From Silicimonas sp963779765 (GTDB lineage: Bacteria > Pseudomonadota > Alphaproteobacteria > Rhodobacterales > Rhodobacteraceae): a stretch of 64,000 bases of DNA. The translations under genes and the position numbers were made by a program. The notes under the pieces are model-generated. The model was given only the letters and a program-made list of their open reading frames with translations, did not search any database and had not been told where the DNA came from. The stretch is taken from assembly GCA_963779765.1 (NCBI GenBank), contig CAVZZP010000001.1, positions 806,001-870,000 of the forward strand. The letters run 5' to 3'. Of the stretch, positions 8,464 to 17,198 are shown piece after piece (within the stretch, counting starts at the first letter, position 1; every line of letters starts with the position of its first letter).

Positions 8464-8910
8464 TCAGGCCATGCTCTGCGCCAGCTCGCTGACCCGCGCC
8501 TTGAAGCGGCGATCGATGGACCCCTTGGCCAGCTTCAGCGACTGCACCAGAAGCCGCGACGACAGCGTCGTGGGCCTGACGTCCAGCGATACGAAAAGCC
8601 GCGTGCGCGCCTTCGACAGCGCCACCAGGTCGACGACGCCCAGGCAGATCACGCCCCCCGACCGGCTCTCGATTGCGTAGCCCTGACCGCTTTCGATCGA
8701 GACCAGTTCGGCGCTCATGTCGTGGGGCCGTCCCCTCCAGGTGAAGCGCGCCTGCCAGCGCGCGCCCGGTTCGTGCGAGGGCAGCGTATCGTCGCGCGTC
8801 ACATCGATTCCCCGGCGCAGCATCTGCCTCTCGAACCCGTCGAAGTCGGTGACTGCTTCGTAAACCCTGTCGAGCGGGGCTTCGATGTCTTCGCGGGCGG
8901 AAAGCTTCAT
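8464..8910 (-). CDS. SRPBCC-family (polyketide cyclase/START-like) protein
   Basis: 148 residues. The opening MKLSAREDIEAPLDRVYEAVTDFDGF is the usual first strand and helix of SRPBCC folds. A middle ARWQARFTWRGRPHDMSAELV and a strand LFVSLDVRPTTLSSRLLVQSL precede a long C-terminal helix with KARVSEL. Such proteins make a deep ligand pocket, but no ligand can be inferred. It follows nudC by 15 bp on the same strand, so the two are probably co-transcribed. Confidence 0.8.
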   Translation of the reverse strand: MKLSAREDIEAPLDRVYEAVTDFDGFERQMLRRGIDVTRDDTLPSHEPGARWQARFTWRGRPHDMSAELVSIESGQGYAIESRSGGVICLGVVDLVALSKARTRLFVSLDVRPTTLSSRLLVQSLKLAKGSIDRRFKARVSELAQSMA

Positions 8911-8925
8911 GGGGTCGGTGTGCCT

Positions 8926-9879
8926 TCAGTCCAGGGTGTCGGCAAGCCAGTTCTCGATCAGAAAGCGCGCGATCGAGCCGGGGCGGGCGGGCTTCATGCC
9001 CGGGTCATTGCCCGAGATCGCCTCGACCATCGCCTCGCGCGTGACCCACTGGGCGTCCTCGATCTCGGATGGATCGACCGTGATGTCGCGGCTCGTCGCG
9101 TGCCCGTGGCAGCCGAACATCAGCGAATTGGGAAAGGGCCAGGGCTGCGAGGCAAGGTAATCGACCCGCCCGACGCGCACGCCCGACTCCTCGAACACCT
9201 CGCGCCGCACCGCCGCCTCGATGCTCTCGCCGGGCTCGACGAAGCCCGCCAGCAGAGAATACATCCCCTCGGGCCAGACATGCGAACGCCCCATGAGGAC
9301 GGAATTGCCCTTGGTGATCAGCATGATGACCACCGGATCGGTACGCGGGAAATGATGCCCGCCGCAGGCCGGACAATCGCGCTGCCACCCCGCCTGAGAC
9401 ACCACGCTTTCACCCCCGCAGCGCGCGCAGAAACGATGCGACCGATGCCACTCCAGGATCGCCTTCGCCGTAGCCACCATCTCGGCCGCGCGCGGGGTCA
9501 GCCGCACCATGCTGCCCCTCAGCTCCGCGAAGACCTGTCCCGACGGCAACCCCGGATGCCGCTGCTCGCTCGGATCGGTGAACTGCCCAACGCTGTCCGT
9601 GTCGCCCTCCGGCTCCCAGGCCGAGATGTCGCAGGCGAAACGCGCGCAGTCCTCGTCGCGCCCCAGGAACACCTCTGGTCCGGCGTGCTCGAAAACGGCA
9701 TGGTCGGCGGCAAGGAACACAGGCGCCCGGCTCTCGGCGTCCAGCAAGGGCTTCCCCCGCCAGATCGGCAACACGCATGCCCCGGCGCGCAGCCCGGCCA
9801 GCGCCTCGGGCTGCGACCGAAGCTCTGCCGCGCGGTCCAGTCCCGAACCGCCGAAGGTCACCGATTCTGCCAGTCTCAT
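8926..9879 (-). CDS. nudC: NAD(+)/NADH diphosphatase, Nudix family
   Basis: 317 residues if started at the ATG at 9879 (MRLAESVTFGGSGLDRAA); an in-frame ATG at 9912 would add 11 residues of unconvincing sequence. It hydrolyses NAD(H), and in this family also removes NAD caps from RNA. The zinc ribbon is CARCGG...CPACGG. The Nudix box GFVEPGESIEAAVRREVFEESGV has all required Glu/Arg residues. The SQPWPFPNSLM motif after it is specific to NudC rather than other Nudix enzymes. It precedes the SRPBCC gene and faces cpdB across a gap of about 146 bp that should hold two divergent promoters. Confidence 0.93.
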   Translation of the reverse strand: MRLAESVTFGGSGLDRAAELRSQPEALAGLRAGACVLPIWRGKPLLDAESRAPVFLAADHAVFEHAGPEVFLGRDEDCARFACDISAWEPEGDTDSVGQFTDPSEQRHPGLPSGQVFAELRGSMVRLTPRAAEMVATAKAILEWHRSHRFCARCGGESVVSQAGWQRDCPACGGHHFPRTDPVVIMLITKGNSVLMGRSHVWPEGMYSLLAGFVEPGESIEAAVRREVFEESGVRVGRVDYLASQPWPFPNSLMFGCHGHATSRDITVDPSEIEDAQWVTREAMVEAISGNDPGMKPARPGSIARFLIENWLADTLD

Positions 9880-10025
9880 GCCTGCCCCTGTCGCTTGCGC
9901 CTTCGATGCCACGCGGCGCGGTCTTTGGCAAACCGCCGCGCAGGCCGCGGCCCGGCATCAGGTTTGTCTTGGGCGCGTCACCCGACTCGTGTTCCATGGA
10001 GGGACAGAACACAGGGAGTCCCACG

Positions 10026-12002
10026 ATGTCGCGTCACACCCTTCCGGCCATGAGCCGCCGCACCTTCCTCGCCTCCACCGCGGGTGCGGGCCTCGTTGTC
10101 CTGCACCCCTTCTCGGCGCGCGCCCAGGCCGGCCAGGCCCACTTGCGGATCATGGAGACGACCGACCTCCACGTCCACGTCTGGCCCTACGACTACTACG
10201 CCGACAAACCCATCGACACCGTGGGCCTCGCCCGCACCGCCGCCCACATCGCCGACATCCGCGCCGAAGCGACGAACGCGCTCCTCCTCGACAACGGCGA
10301 CTTCCTCCAGGGCAATCCCATGGGCGACTACATCGCCTACGAGCGCGGCATGAAGCCGGGCGACATGCACCCCGTCATCGCCGCAATGAACACCGTGGGC
10401 TTCGACGCCTCGACCCTCGGCAACCACGAGTTCAACTACGGCCTCGACTTCCTGATGAACACCGTCGCGGGCGCCGCCTTCCCCGTCATCAGCGCCAACG
10501 TCGTCACCGAAGAGGGCGCCGATCCCACCAAGGACGCTACCCTCGTCAAACCCTACGTCATCCTCGACCGCGAGTTGACCGACGGCGCGGGTGAAACGCA
10601 TCCGATCCGCATCGGCCTCATCGGCTTCGTGCCGCCCCAGATCATGCTCTGGGACCGCAAGCACCTCGAAGGCAACGTCACCACCCGCGACATCGTCGCC
10701 GCCGCCGAAGCCTGGGTGCCCCAGATGCGCGAGGAAGGCGCCGACATCGTCATCGCCCTCTCCCACTCCGGCATCGGGCCGGCCGAGCACACCGACATGA
10801 TGGAAAACGCCTCCGTGCCGCTCGCCCAGGTCGACGGCATCGACGCGCTTCTCACCGGCCACAGCCACCTCGTCTTCCCTTCGCCCGACTACGAGGGCTA
10901 TGCCGCCGTCGACGCCGCGACCGGCCTGATCCACGGCAAGCCCGCCACCATGGGCGGCTTCTGGGGCAGCCACCTCGGCGTCATCGACCTGATGCTCGAA
11001 CGCGACGGCGGCGAATGGCGCGTCGTCAACACCGCGGTCGAGACCCGCCCCATCTCGCAGCGGAACGAGGACCGCTCGATCACCCCCCTCGTCGAAAGCG
11101 AGCAGGACGTGCTGGACGCGACGCAAGCTGATCACGAAGCCACGCTCGACTACATCCGCCGCCCGGTCGGCAAGACCGCGGCTCCGCTCCACAGCTATTT
11201 CGCCCTCGTCGCCGATGACCCGTCCGTCCAGATCGTCTCGTTGGCGCAGAAGTGGTACATCGAAGAGATGATGAAGGGGACCGAGCACGAAGGTCTCCCC
11301 ATCCTCTCAGCCGCCGCCCCCTTCAAGGCCGGCGGTCGCGGCGGGCCGGAGTATTACACCGACGTGCCCGCAGGCGACGTGGCGATCAAGAACGTCGCCG
11401 ACCTCTATCTCTACCCCAACACCGTCCGCGCGGTCCGCATCAATGGCGGGCAGGTCAAGGACTGGCTTGAACGCTCGGCAGGCATGTTCAACCAGGTCGA
11501 GAAGGACGGCGACGAGCAGACCCTCCTCAACCCCGACTTCCCGTCCTACAACTTCGACGTCATCGACGGGGTCACCTACCAGATCGACCTCTCGCAGCCT
11601 TCGAAGTTCGACCCGGACGGCGCGCTGATCAACCCGGACGCCAACCGGATCGTGAATCTTCAGTACGACGGCAAGCCGGTGACCGACGACATGGAGTTCA
11701 TCGTCGCCACCAACAACTACCGCGCCAGCGGAGGCGGAGCCTTCCCCGGCGCCGACGGCTCGACCATCGTCTTCGAAGCACCCGACACCAACCGCGACGT
11801 CATCGTCCGCTACATCGTGGAGGAGGGAGAGATCCAGCCCAAGGCCGACTTCAACTGGAGCTTCGCCCCCCTGGGCGGTGCCACCGCCCTCTTCGAGACC
11901 GGCCCCAAGGCGGCGGACTATATCGACAGCCTCCAGGGCATCGACATCGCCCCCGCAGGAGACGGCGCCGACGGCTTCGCCCTCTACAGGCTGACGCTGT
12001 AG
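10026..12002 (+). CDS. cpdB: 2',3'-cyclic-nucleotide 2'-phosphodiesterase/3'-nucleotidase, Tat-exported
   Basis: 658 residues. The ATG at 10026 follows GGGAG and yields a twin-arginine signal, MSRRTFLASTAGAGLVV, cleaved near ARAQA. The open frame before it belongs to a shadow of nudC. Metal-site motifs of the calcineurin-like phosphoesterase domain are all present: TTDLHVHV (45-52), DNGDFLQGNP, LGNHEFNYG, SHSGIG and LTGHSH. The C-terminal 5'-nucleotidase domain carries AAPFKAGGRGG and YLYPNT, which bind the nucleotide base. It acts in the periplasm and releases nucleosides and phosphate from RNA breakdown products. Confidence 0.94.
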   Translation: MSRHTLPAMSRRTFLASTAGAGLVVLHPFSARAQAGQAHLRIMETTDLHVHVWPYDYYADKPIDTVGLARTAAHIADIRAEATNALLLDNGDFLQGNPMGDYIAYERGMKPGDMHPVIAAMNTVGFDASTLGNHEFNYGLDFLMNTVAGAAFPVISANVVTEEGADPTKDATLVKPYVILDRELTDGAGETHPIRIGLIGFVPPQIMLWDRKHLEGNVTTRDIVAAAEAWVPQMREEGADIVIALSHSGIGPAEHTDMMENASVPLAQVDGIDALLTGHSHLVFPSPDYEGYAAVDAATGLIHGKPATMGGFWGSHLGVIDLMLERDGGEWRVVNTAVETRPISQRNEDRSITPLVESEQDVLDATQADHEATLDYIRRPVGKTAAPLHSYFALVADDPSVQIVSLAQKWYIEEMMKGTEHEGLPILSAAAPFKAGGRGGPEYYTDVPAGDVAIKNVADLYLYPNTVRAVRINGGQVKDWLERSAGMFNQVEKDGDEQTLLNPDFPSYNFDVIDGVTYQIDLSQPSKFDPDGALINPDANRIVNLQYDGKPVTDDMEFIVATNNYRASGGGAFPGADGSTIVFEAPDTNRDVIVRYIVEEGEIQPKADFNWSFAPLGGATALFETGPKAADYIDSLQGIDIAPAGDGADGFALYRLTL

Positions 12003-12048
12003 GGCGGGGTTCACCGTCAGCCATCGTAGGGCGGGGTTTCACCCCGCC
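12000..12048. repeat. GC palindrome of the TAGGGCGGGGT...ACCCCGCC type, with a partial copy
   Basis: GGCGGGGT-TTC-ACCCCGCC at 12030-12048 is a perfect 8-bp stem. The left arm with its GTAGGGCGGGGTT start also occurs 29 bp earlier, overlapping the stop codon of cpdB (12000-12012). It may act as a terminator for cpdB, but it has no T-run and looks more like a dispersed alphaproteobacterial palindrome. Confidence 0.55.
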
Positions 12049-12175
12049 GTCTTCGCCTGCCGCGCAACAATCCTTCCGAATAAAAAGCATTGTCGCCCGA
12101 AAGAGAACACAAACTCTCCATTTCACCGTCACCAGCATGGTTAACGCCTAGCGGCACAACTGTTGGAGACTAAAC

Positions 12176-13055
12176 ATGAAACTGAAATCCATTATTGTCG
12201 CGTTCTCGGTTCTCCCCGTTCTCACCGCGTGTGGCGGCGGCACCGGCCCGTCCGCCATCGGCTCGAAATACAACCCGGTCTACACCGACGGCGAGATCGT
12301 CGCTTACGACGCCCTCACGACGGACGGCCTGACAGGCTTCGTCGGCGGCGAAGACGGATCGGTCAAGGAAGTGCGCGTCCGCATGGACGACACGGGCGAT
12401 GATCCGATCGTCTACGTCTCGATCGACGGCGGCGCCGAGATCGTGTTCGATGGCTACGACGGCGGCAGCTACGACGGTTATGAGGGATATCTCTACCTGT
12501 TCAACGACGCGGCGCAGTACGCCTACATGGACTACTTCGGTACCGATGCCGCCTCCATCGAAGTGGGCGGCGACGAAGCGATCGACCGGGATGGCTACTT
12601 CGGCCTCGAAACCGCCGCCTCGGCGCTGCCGACCGACACCGTGTCCTATTCCGGTGGATGGAATGCGTATGGCAGCACCGAGAGCAGCGGCGTCGAAGCT
12701 GGCGGCATGATGAGTCTGTCGGTCGATTTCGCCGACAGCAGCGTCAACGGCATCACGCAGGGCGGATTCGACGCCTGGGAAAGCGAGCTCGAGCAAGGCG
12801 TACGAAGGCAACCTCTTCGGCTCCATTGAAGGCCAGGTCTCGGGCAGCCGTGTCGACGCCACGATGTCGCTCTACGGCGATGCCACCGGCACGATGGACA
12901 TGAAGGGCGCCTTCTACGGCGACGACGCCCAGAACCTGGCCGGCGGCGTCGGCGGCAGCCTCGACACCGAGGTCGGCACCATGGACCTCGGCGGAAGCTT
13001 CTGGACCGAAAGGAACGGCGAGTCCTTCCCGCCCATGTTCGAAACGCTGAACTGA
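12176..13055 (+). pseudogene. Surface lipoprotein with TbpB-like C-terminal barrel, frameshifted
   Basis: The first frame (12176-12829) starts with a lipoprotein signal, MKLKSIIVAFSVLPVLTACGG, with the lipobox LTAC. It continues with a Gly/Asp/Tyr-rich stretch containing three neighbouring YDGG/YDGY-like turns. The last third is in the next frame: NLFGSIEGQVSGSRVDATMS, then GAFYGDDAQNLAGGVGGSLD and LGGSFW. GAFYG...AGGVGG is the hallmark of the transferrin-binding-protein-B-like beta-barrel domain. One extra base near 12797 explains the break (AAGGCG for AAGCG or AGGCG). Restored length is about 292 residues. A TTAACCAT-like CtrA half-site lies at 12137-12144. In this order such proteins are usually annotated as transferrin-binding-like, but the ligand is not known. 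Confidence 0.7.
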
Positions 13056-13069
13056 CCACTCGTCCCAGG

Positions 13070-13095
13070 GGCGCGCGGCCCTCTCGCCGCGCGCC
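13070..13095. terminator. Strong GC hairpin between convergent genes
   Basis: GGCGCGCGGC-CCTCTC-GCCGCGCGCC is a perfect 10-bp stem lying exactly between the stop of the lipoprotein gene (13055) and the stop of the BrnA-like gene (13096). There is no T-run on either side, so it is probably a bidirectional pause or protection hairpin rather than a textbook terminator. Confidence 0.5.
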
Positions 13096-13554
13096 TCACG
13101 TAGAAAGCCAGCGGTCCCAGAACTCCGCCTCCTCGCCAAGTCCCTCCTTGATGACGTCGGGCACCTCGCTCCACGACTGCCGCAGACGATCCGACACCTC
13201 CGGGCCATAGGCGTCCAGAAGCTGGCTCAGCGACCTCGCTTCCCTCTCGACCTCGCCGATGCGCATCTGCGCAAAGCTCGCCAGGACGCGGTTCATCCGT
13301 GCCTGGTATCCCGATCCCATCGCCCGATAGAACTTCGCGACCGAGGCGTCGATCCTGATCGTGATCTTCACCTTCTGTTCGTCGCACCAGATGTCCTCCT
13401 CCAGCGTCGCCCAGGCCTCGGGCGCGACACTCTGGACGCGGCCCCAAAGACCCTGGTCGCTCTCCAGCCCCTCCAGGTGCCGCGACAGCCGACGCCGCGC
13501 CATGCGGGCGGTTTCGGTCTGCCTGAAGGTTTTCTGTCCTGTGGCTCCGGTCAT
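13096..13554 (-). CDS. BrnA-antitoxin-like DNA-binding protein without an adjacent toxin
   Basis: 152 residues from the ATG at 13554. The core KVKITIRIDASVAKFYRAMGSGYQARMNRVLASF (two adjacent segments) matches the ribbon-helix-helix BrnA antitoxin pattern: charged strand, then a hydrophobic helix, then GxGYQxRxNxVL. BrnA normally follows a BrnT RNase toxin gene in the same operon; none lies on either side here. The neighbours are a hairpin and the SRP RNA. It may be an orphan regulator. An in-frame ATG further upstream (13647) is possible but adds low-quality sequence. Confidence 0.65.
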   Translation of the reverse strand: MTGATGQKTFRQTETARMARRRLSRHLEGLESDQGLWGRVQSVAPEAWATLEEDIWCDEQKVKITIRIDASVAKFYRAMGSGYQARMNRVLASFAQMRIGEVEREARSLSQLLDAYGPEVSDRLRQSWSEVPDVIKEGLGEEAEFWDRWLST

Positions 13555-13682
13555 GCGTCTCAACCTGCCCGGGGTGGGTGAAAAACCCGTGATCCCACCG
13601 CGCGGCCCTGCCATACGCTTTGCCGACCGAATGCCGACGCCTCGCATACCTTGCGAATCCCCACCTCGTCCCCTATATCCGG

Positions 13683-13784
13683 CGTCGAGAGGTTGGCGCG
13701 GGCGAGCGCCTCGCCAACCCGGTCAGGTCCGGAAGGAAGCAGCCGTAACGAGACCCGCTTGGGTCGTTGTCCAGCCTCTCACCT
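13683..13784 (+). ncRNA. ffs: Signal recognition particle RNA (4.5S type)
   Basis: The universal SRP core GGTCAGGTCCGGAAGGAAGC, followed by AGCCGTAACGA, lies at 13721-13751. The outer helix pairs GAGAGGTTGG (13687-13696) with CCAGCCTCTC (13771-13780). The RNA binds Ffh and guides ribosomes making membrane proteins to the membrane. The exact ends are estimated to a few bases. Its position near dnaX is the usual one in Rhodobacterales. Confidence 0.93.
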
Positions 13785-13791
13785 TACCCCC

Positions 13792-14076
13792 TCACAGCCA
13801 CGCCAGGCCCGCAAGCACCACCGCCTGCAGCGCCGCGACGCCGAGGGGAAACCCCGACATGCGCCGCACGGTCGACCCCTTCGGCCAGGCCCGTCCAAGC
13901 CCGAAGACCGCCACGGCGACGACCCCCGCAATGGCCTGCCACCCGGCATAGATCCGAAAGCCCGCGCCTTCCTCCACCCCGGCGAAAAACGAATAAACGA
14001 AGGCCAGAACCCAAGCCGAGAAGCCGACAGTCAGCGCCATGCGCCGCCCGTCCGAAGGCTCGCCCGCCATCGTCAT
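13792..14076 (-). CDS. Small integral membrane protein of unknown function
   Basis: 94 residues if started at ATG 14076, which overlaps the stop of the upstream phosphatase gene (ATGA); internal ATGs at 14070 and 14040 would also serve. From residue 13 it reads MALTVGFSAWVLAFVYSFF, then YAGWQAIAGVVAVAVFGLG, then PLGVAALQAVVLAGLAWL: three membrane spans. I do not recognise a family. The four-base overlap suggests translational coupling to the tyrosine-phosphatase-like protein, so it could act with it at the membrane, which is inference only. Confidence 0.65.
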   Translation of the reverse strand: MTMAGEPSDGRRMALTVGFSAWVLAFVYSFFAGVEEGAGFRIYAGWQAIAGVVAVAVFGLGRAWPKGSTVRRMSGFPLGVAALQAVVLAGLAWL

Positions 14077-14571
14077 CCGGCTGCCCTGTCCGGCGATCCA
14101 AGGCTCGCCCAGGCCCGCTGCGCCTCGGTCTCGACCGCGCAAGGGCGCACCGCCCGCAGCCGCGTCAGAGCCGCATCGGCATCCTCTCCCGCCTCGACCA
14201 TCAGCCGCAGAAGCGCCGTCCCCGACCGCCCGCACCCGCCGTGGCAGTGCGCCAGCACCCGGCCTCCGCCAGACAGGGTTTCGCGTGCGAAACCCGACGC
14301 CTCGCCCCAAAGCGCCAACGGCCTCCGAACCCGGCGCACCGAAGTCCGGTATGGCAACCTGCCGCCACGCAACACCCGCCGCACGCAGGTCTGCCTCCAG
14401 CCCTCCCGCCCCCGACCGCTCAAGCTCCGCAAGCGGCGTCATCGTCAGGACCAGGTCTGCCGGCCACCGCAGGATGACGCCCAAGTCGGCCTCGTAGCGT
14501 CCCGTCCGCCCCGGCATGGGTGCGATGCCCAGCCACCCGGGGCCAAGTGCGATCTGGCTGATCTCGTACAT
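14073..14571 (-). pseudogene. Protein-tyrosine/dual-specificity phosphatase-like protein, frameshifted
   Basis: The start at ATG 14571 gives MYEISQIALGPGWLGIAPMPGR, then a block with LGVILRWPADLVLTMTPLAELE and VAWRQVAIPDFGAPG. The continuation is in the next frame (ending at 14073) and holds the catalytic loop RVLAHCHGGCGRSGTALLRL, a perfect HC-x5-RS signature. One extra base near 14320 joins the halves. The restored protein is about 165 residues, normal for small cyclophilin-free DSP-type phosphatases found in alphaproteobacteria. The substrate is unknown. It overlaps the membrane-protein gene downstream by four bases. Confidence 0.75.
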
Positions 14572-14669
14572 GCCGCGAAGACTAACCGCTTCGCCGTCGC
14601 TTTGACACCGGTCAAGGCGCGCCAGCACGCAAGCCATAAAGTTACAGCGAGACGCCACAGGAGCCCCCA

Positions 14670-14906
14670 ATGACCCACGTCCCCCACGAACTCGCCGAGG
14701 AATTTCCCTCGCACGCCGATCGTATCCACGCCCTCAAAAGCGCCGACACGCACTTTTCGCGGCTCTACGACGAATATCACTCGATCAACCGCGCCGTTCA
14801 CCGTGCCGAGACCAACGTCGAGCCGCTCGACGCGCTGTCCGAGGTCAATCTCCGCAAGCGCCGCGCCCTGCTGAAGGATGAGCTTTACGCGATGCTCACC
14901 GAGTAA
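14670..14906 (+). CDS. DUF465/YdcH-family small coiled-coil protein
   Basis: 78 residues, predicted almost all helical: MTHVPHELAEEFPSHADRIH, then HFSRLYDEYHSINRAVHRAE, then LRKRRALLKDELYAML. This is the standard YdcH/DUF465 pattern of a short charged two-helix protein. The family has no firm function. The gene stands 74 bp before dnaX on the same strand and faces the phosphatase gene, so the 98-bp gap at 14572-14669 should carry divergent promoters. Confidence 0.85.
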   Translation: MTHVPHELAEEFPSHADRIHALKSADTHFSRLYDEYHSINRAVHRAETNVEPLDALSEVNLRKRRALLKDELYAMLTE

Positions 14907-14980
14907 GGCGCGGCCCTCGGGCGGTGGACGCTCGACCCCTGCCGGTCTAACCTCCGCAAGTTCCGAATCCGGCCGAGGCG

Positions 14981-16744
14981 ATGAGCGACACCACCGAGAA
15001 GACCTACCAGGTCCTGGCACGGAAATACCGGCCCGAGACCTTTGCCGACCTGGTGGGCCAGGACGCGATGGTGCGCACCCTGAAGAACGCCTTCGAGGCG
15101 GACCGGATCGCGCAGGCCTTCATCATGACGGGCATCCGGGGCACGGGTAAGACGACCACGGCGCGGATCATCGCCAAGGGCATGAACTGCATCGGATCCG
15201 ACGGTACGGGCGGGCCCACGACGTCACCTTGCGGCGTCTGCGAGCACTGCATCGCCATCAGCCAGGGCCGCCACGTCGACGTCCTCGAAATGGACGCCGC
15301 CAGCCGGACCGGCGTCGGCGACATCCGCGAGATCATCGACAGCGTCCACTACCGGGCCGCCAGCGCGCGCTACAAGATCTACATCATCGACGAGGTCCAC
15401 ATGCTGTCGACGAGCGCGTTCAACGCGCTTCTGAAGACGCTCGAGGAACCGCCCGCCCATGTGAAGTTCATCTTCGCCACGACCGAGATCCGGAAGGTCC
15501 CCGTCACCGTCCTGTCGCGCTGCCAGCGCTTCGATCTGCGCCGGATCGAACCCGAGGTGATGATCGCGCTCCTGAAGCGGATCGCCTCGGCCGAAAACGC
15601 CCGAATCTCCGACGACGCGCTGGCCCTCATCACCCGCGCCGCCGAAGGCTCGGCCCGCGACGCGACCTCGCTTCTCGACCAGGCCATCAGCCACGGCGCG
15701 GGCGAAACGACGGCGGATCAGGTCCGCGCGATGCTGGGCCTCGCAGACCGCGGCCGGGTCATGGACCTCTTCGAGATGATCGTGACCGGCGACGCCGCCG
15801 GCGCCCTGTCTGAACTCTCCGCGCAATACGCAGACGGCGCCGATCCCCTCGCCATCCTCCGCGACATCGCCGAGATCACGCACTGGATCAGCGTCATCCG
15901 CATCACGCCCGACGCCGCCGACGACCCGACCGTAGGTCCCGACGAACGCGCCCGTGGTCGCGCGATGGCCGACCGTCTGCCGATGCCCGTCCTCAGCCGG
16001 ATGTGGCAGATGGGCCTGAAGGCGCTGGACGAGGTCGGCCACGCACCCAATTCCATGATGGCCGCCGAAATGGCGGTGATCCGAATGACCCACGTCGCCG
16101 ACATGCCGACCCCTGGCGAGCTGGTGGCGAAACTCAAGGACATTCCACCCCCGCCCCCCTCCGGTCCCGGTGGCGGCGGCGGCGGTCAACCGTCCGTGCG
16201 CAGCGAAGGCGCTCAGGCCGTCGCGTCCCGCGCGGCTGAAATGGCCACCACGGGACCGCGTGGCGGCGGGCCCCAGGCCGCGCTGGCGCAGGCTCCCGAA
16301 AGCGCCCTGTCGCGCTTCCCCACCTTCGGCCGCGTGGTCGAGCTGATCCGCGCCAACCGCGACATGAAGCTTGTGGTCGAGGTCGAGGACGGCGTCCGCC
16401 TAGTCTCGTATCAACCCGGCCGCATCGAGTTCGAGCCGACCGACCGCGCCCCGCGCGACCTCGCGCAGCGCCTCCAGCAAAGGCTGCAAGCCTGGACTGG
16501 CGTCAGGTGGGCAGTCACCATCGCCAATTCCGGCGGCGCGCCCACGATTTCGGAAGCGCGGGACGCCGAAACCGACGCCCTGAAGGCAACCGCTGCCGAC
16601 GACCCCACGGTCGCCGCGATCTTGTCGGCCTTTCCGGGTGCATCCATCGGCGCCCTCAGGACCGCCGCCGAAATCGCCAGCGCGACCGCCGAAACCGCGC
16701 TGCCGGAAGTCGAGGATGAATGGGATCCCTTCGAGGAAGACTGA
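14981..16744 (+). CDS. dnaX: DNA polymerase III subunit gamma/tau
   Basis: 587 residues. The clamp-loader ATPase: Walker A GIRGTGKTTTA (51-61), zinc cysteines in CGVCEHC with an earlier Cys about 15 residues before, Walker B IIDEVHMLS, sensor ATTEIRKVP and the SRC arginine finger in VLSRCQRF. Domains I-III fill about 1-375, then a Pro/Gly-rich linker (PPPPPSGPGGGGGG), then a C-terminal tau region that in this order binds the polymerase alpha subunit. It loads the sliding clamp at the replication fork. It leads a group with ybaB and recR, a linkage conserved across bacteria. Confidence 0.97.
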   Translation: MSDTTEKTYQVLARKYRPETFADLVGQDAMVRTLKNAFEADRIAQAFIMTGIRGTGKTTTARIIAKGMNCIGSDGTGGPTTSPCGVCEHCIAISQGRHVDVLEMDAASRTGVGDIREIIDSVHYRAASARYKIYIIDEVHMLSTSAFNALLKTLEEPPAHVKFIFATTEIRKVPVTVLSRCQRFDLRRIEPEVMIALLKRIASAENARISDDALALITRAAEGSARDATSLLDQAISHGAGETTADQVRAMLGLADRGRVMDLFEMIVTGDAAGALSELSAQYADGADPLAILRDIAEITHWISVIRITPDAADDPTVGPDERARGRAMADRLPMPVLSRMWQMGLKALDEVGHAPNSMMAAEMAVIRMTHVADMPTPGELVAKLKDIPPPPPSGPGGGGGGQPSVRSEGAQAVASRAAEMATTGPRGGGPQAALAQAPESALSRFPTFGRVVELIRANRDMKLVVEVEDGVRLVSYQPGRIEFEPTDRAPRDLAQRLQQRLQAWTGVRWAVTIANSGGAPTISEARDAETDALKATAADDPTVAAILSAFPGASIGALRTAAEIASATAETALPEVEDEWDPFEED

Positions 16745-16852
16745 AGCCTCTCTGACGGCGGGTCGCCGCCCGAGGTTCCTCAAGCCGTCCCTTGCCGCAG
16801 CCGGACCGGCTTCGTATCTGTAACCCGACACCAGAACACGAGGGAGAGACGC

Positions 16853-17197
16853 ATGTTCAAGGGACTTGGCGGAATTGCCGACATGGGCAAGATGATGAAA
16901 GCCGCGCAGGAGATGAAGTCCAAGATGGACGCGATCCAGTCGCAGCTCGACGCGATCACCGTCGTCGGCGAAAGCGGAGCCGGTCTCGTCAAGGCGACCG
17001 CAACGGCCAAGGGCGAACTGACGGCGCTCGACATCGATCCGTCGATCTTCAATCCGACTGAAAAGGAAGTGGTCGAGGATCTGATCCTCGCCGCCATAAA
17101 GGACGCACAGTCGAAGGCGTCCGAGCGCCACGAAAAGGAAATGCGCGCCGTGGCCGAAAGCATGGGCTTGCCCGCCGACATGAAGATGCCCTTCTGA
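16853..17197 (+). CDS. YbaB/EbfC-family nucleoid-associated protein
   Basis: 114 residues. MFKGLGGIADMGKMMKAAQEM opens a long helix; VVGESGAGLVKATATAKGEL and ALDIDPSIF form the central sheet; VEDLILAAIKDAQSKA and MRAVAESMGLPADMKMPF end it. YbaB dimers bind DNA without strict sequence preference and sit between dnaX and recR in most bacteria, as here. A good ribosome site (GAGGGAGAG) precedes the ATG. Confidence 0.93.
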   Translation: MFKGLGGIADMGKMMKAAQEMKSKMDAIQSQLDAITVVGESGAGLVKATATAKGELTALDIDPSIFNPTEKEVVEDLILAAIKDAQSKASERHEKEMRAVAESMGLPADMKMPF

Positions 17198-17198
17198 G

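Noticed and set aside
7678..10053. 791-codon open frame on the plus strand
   Set aside because: It is antisense to ftsW, the SRPBCC gene and nudC, is rich in Arg/His/Pro and has no domain; a GC-bias shadow.
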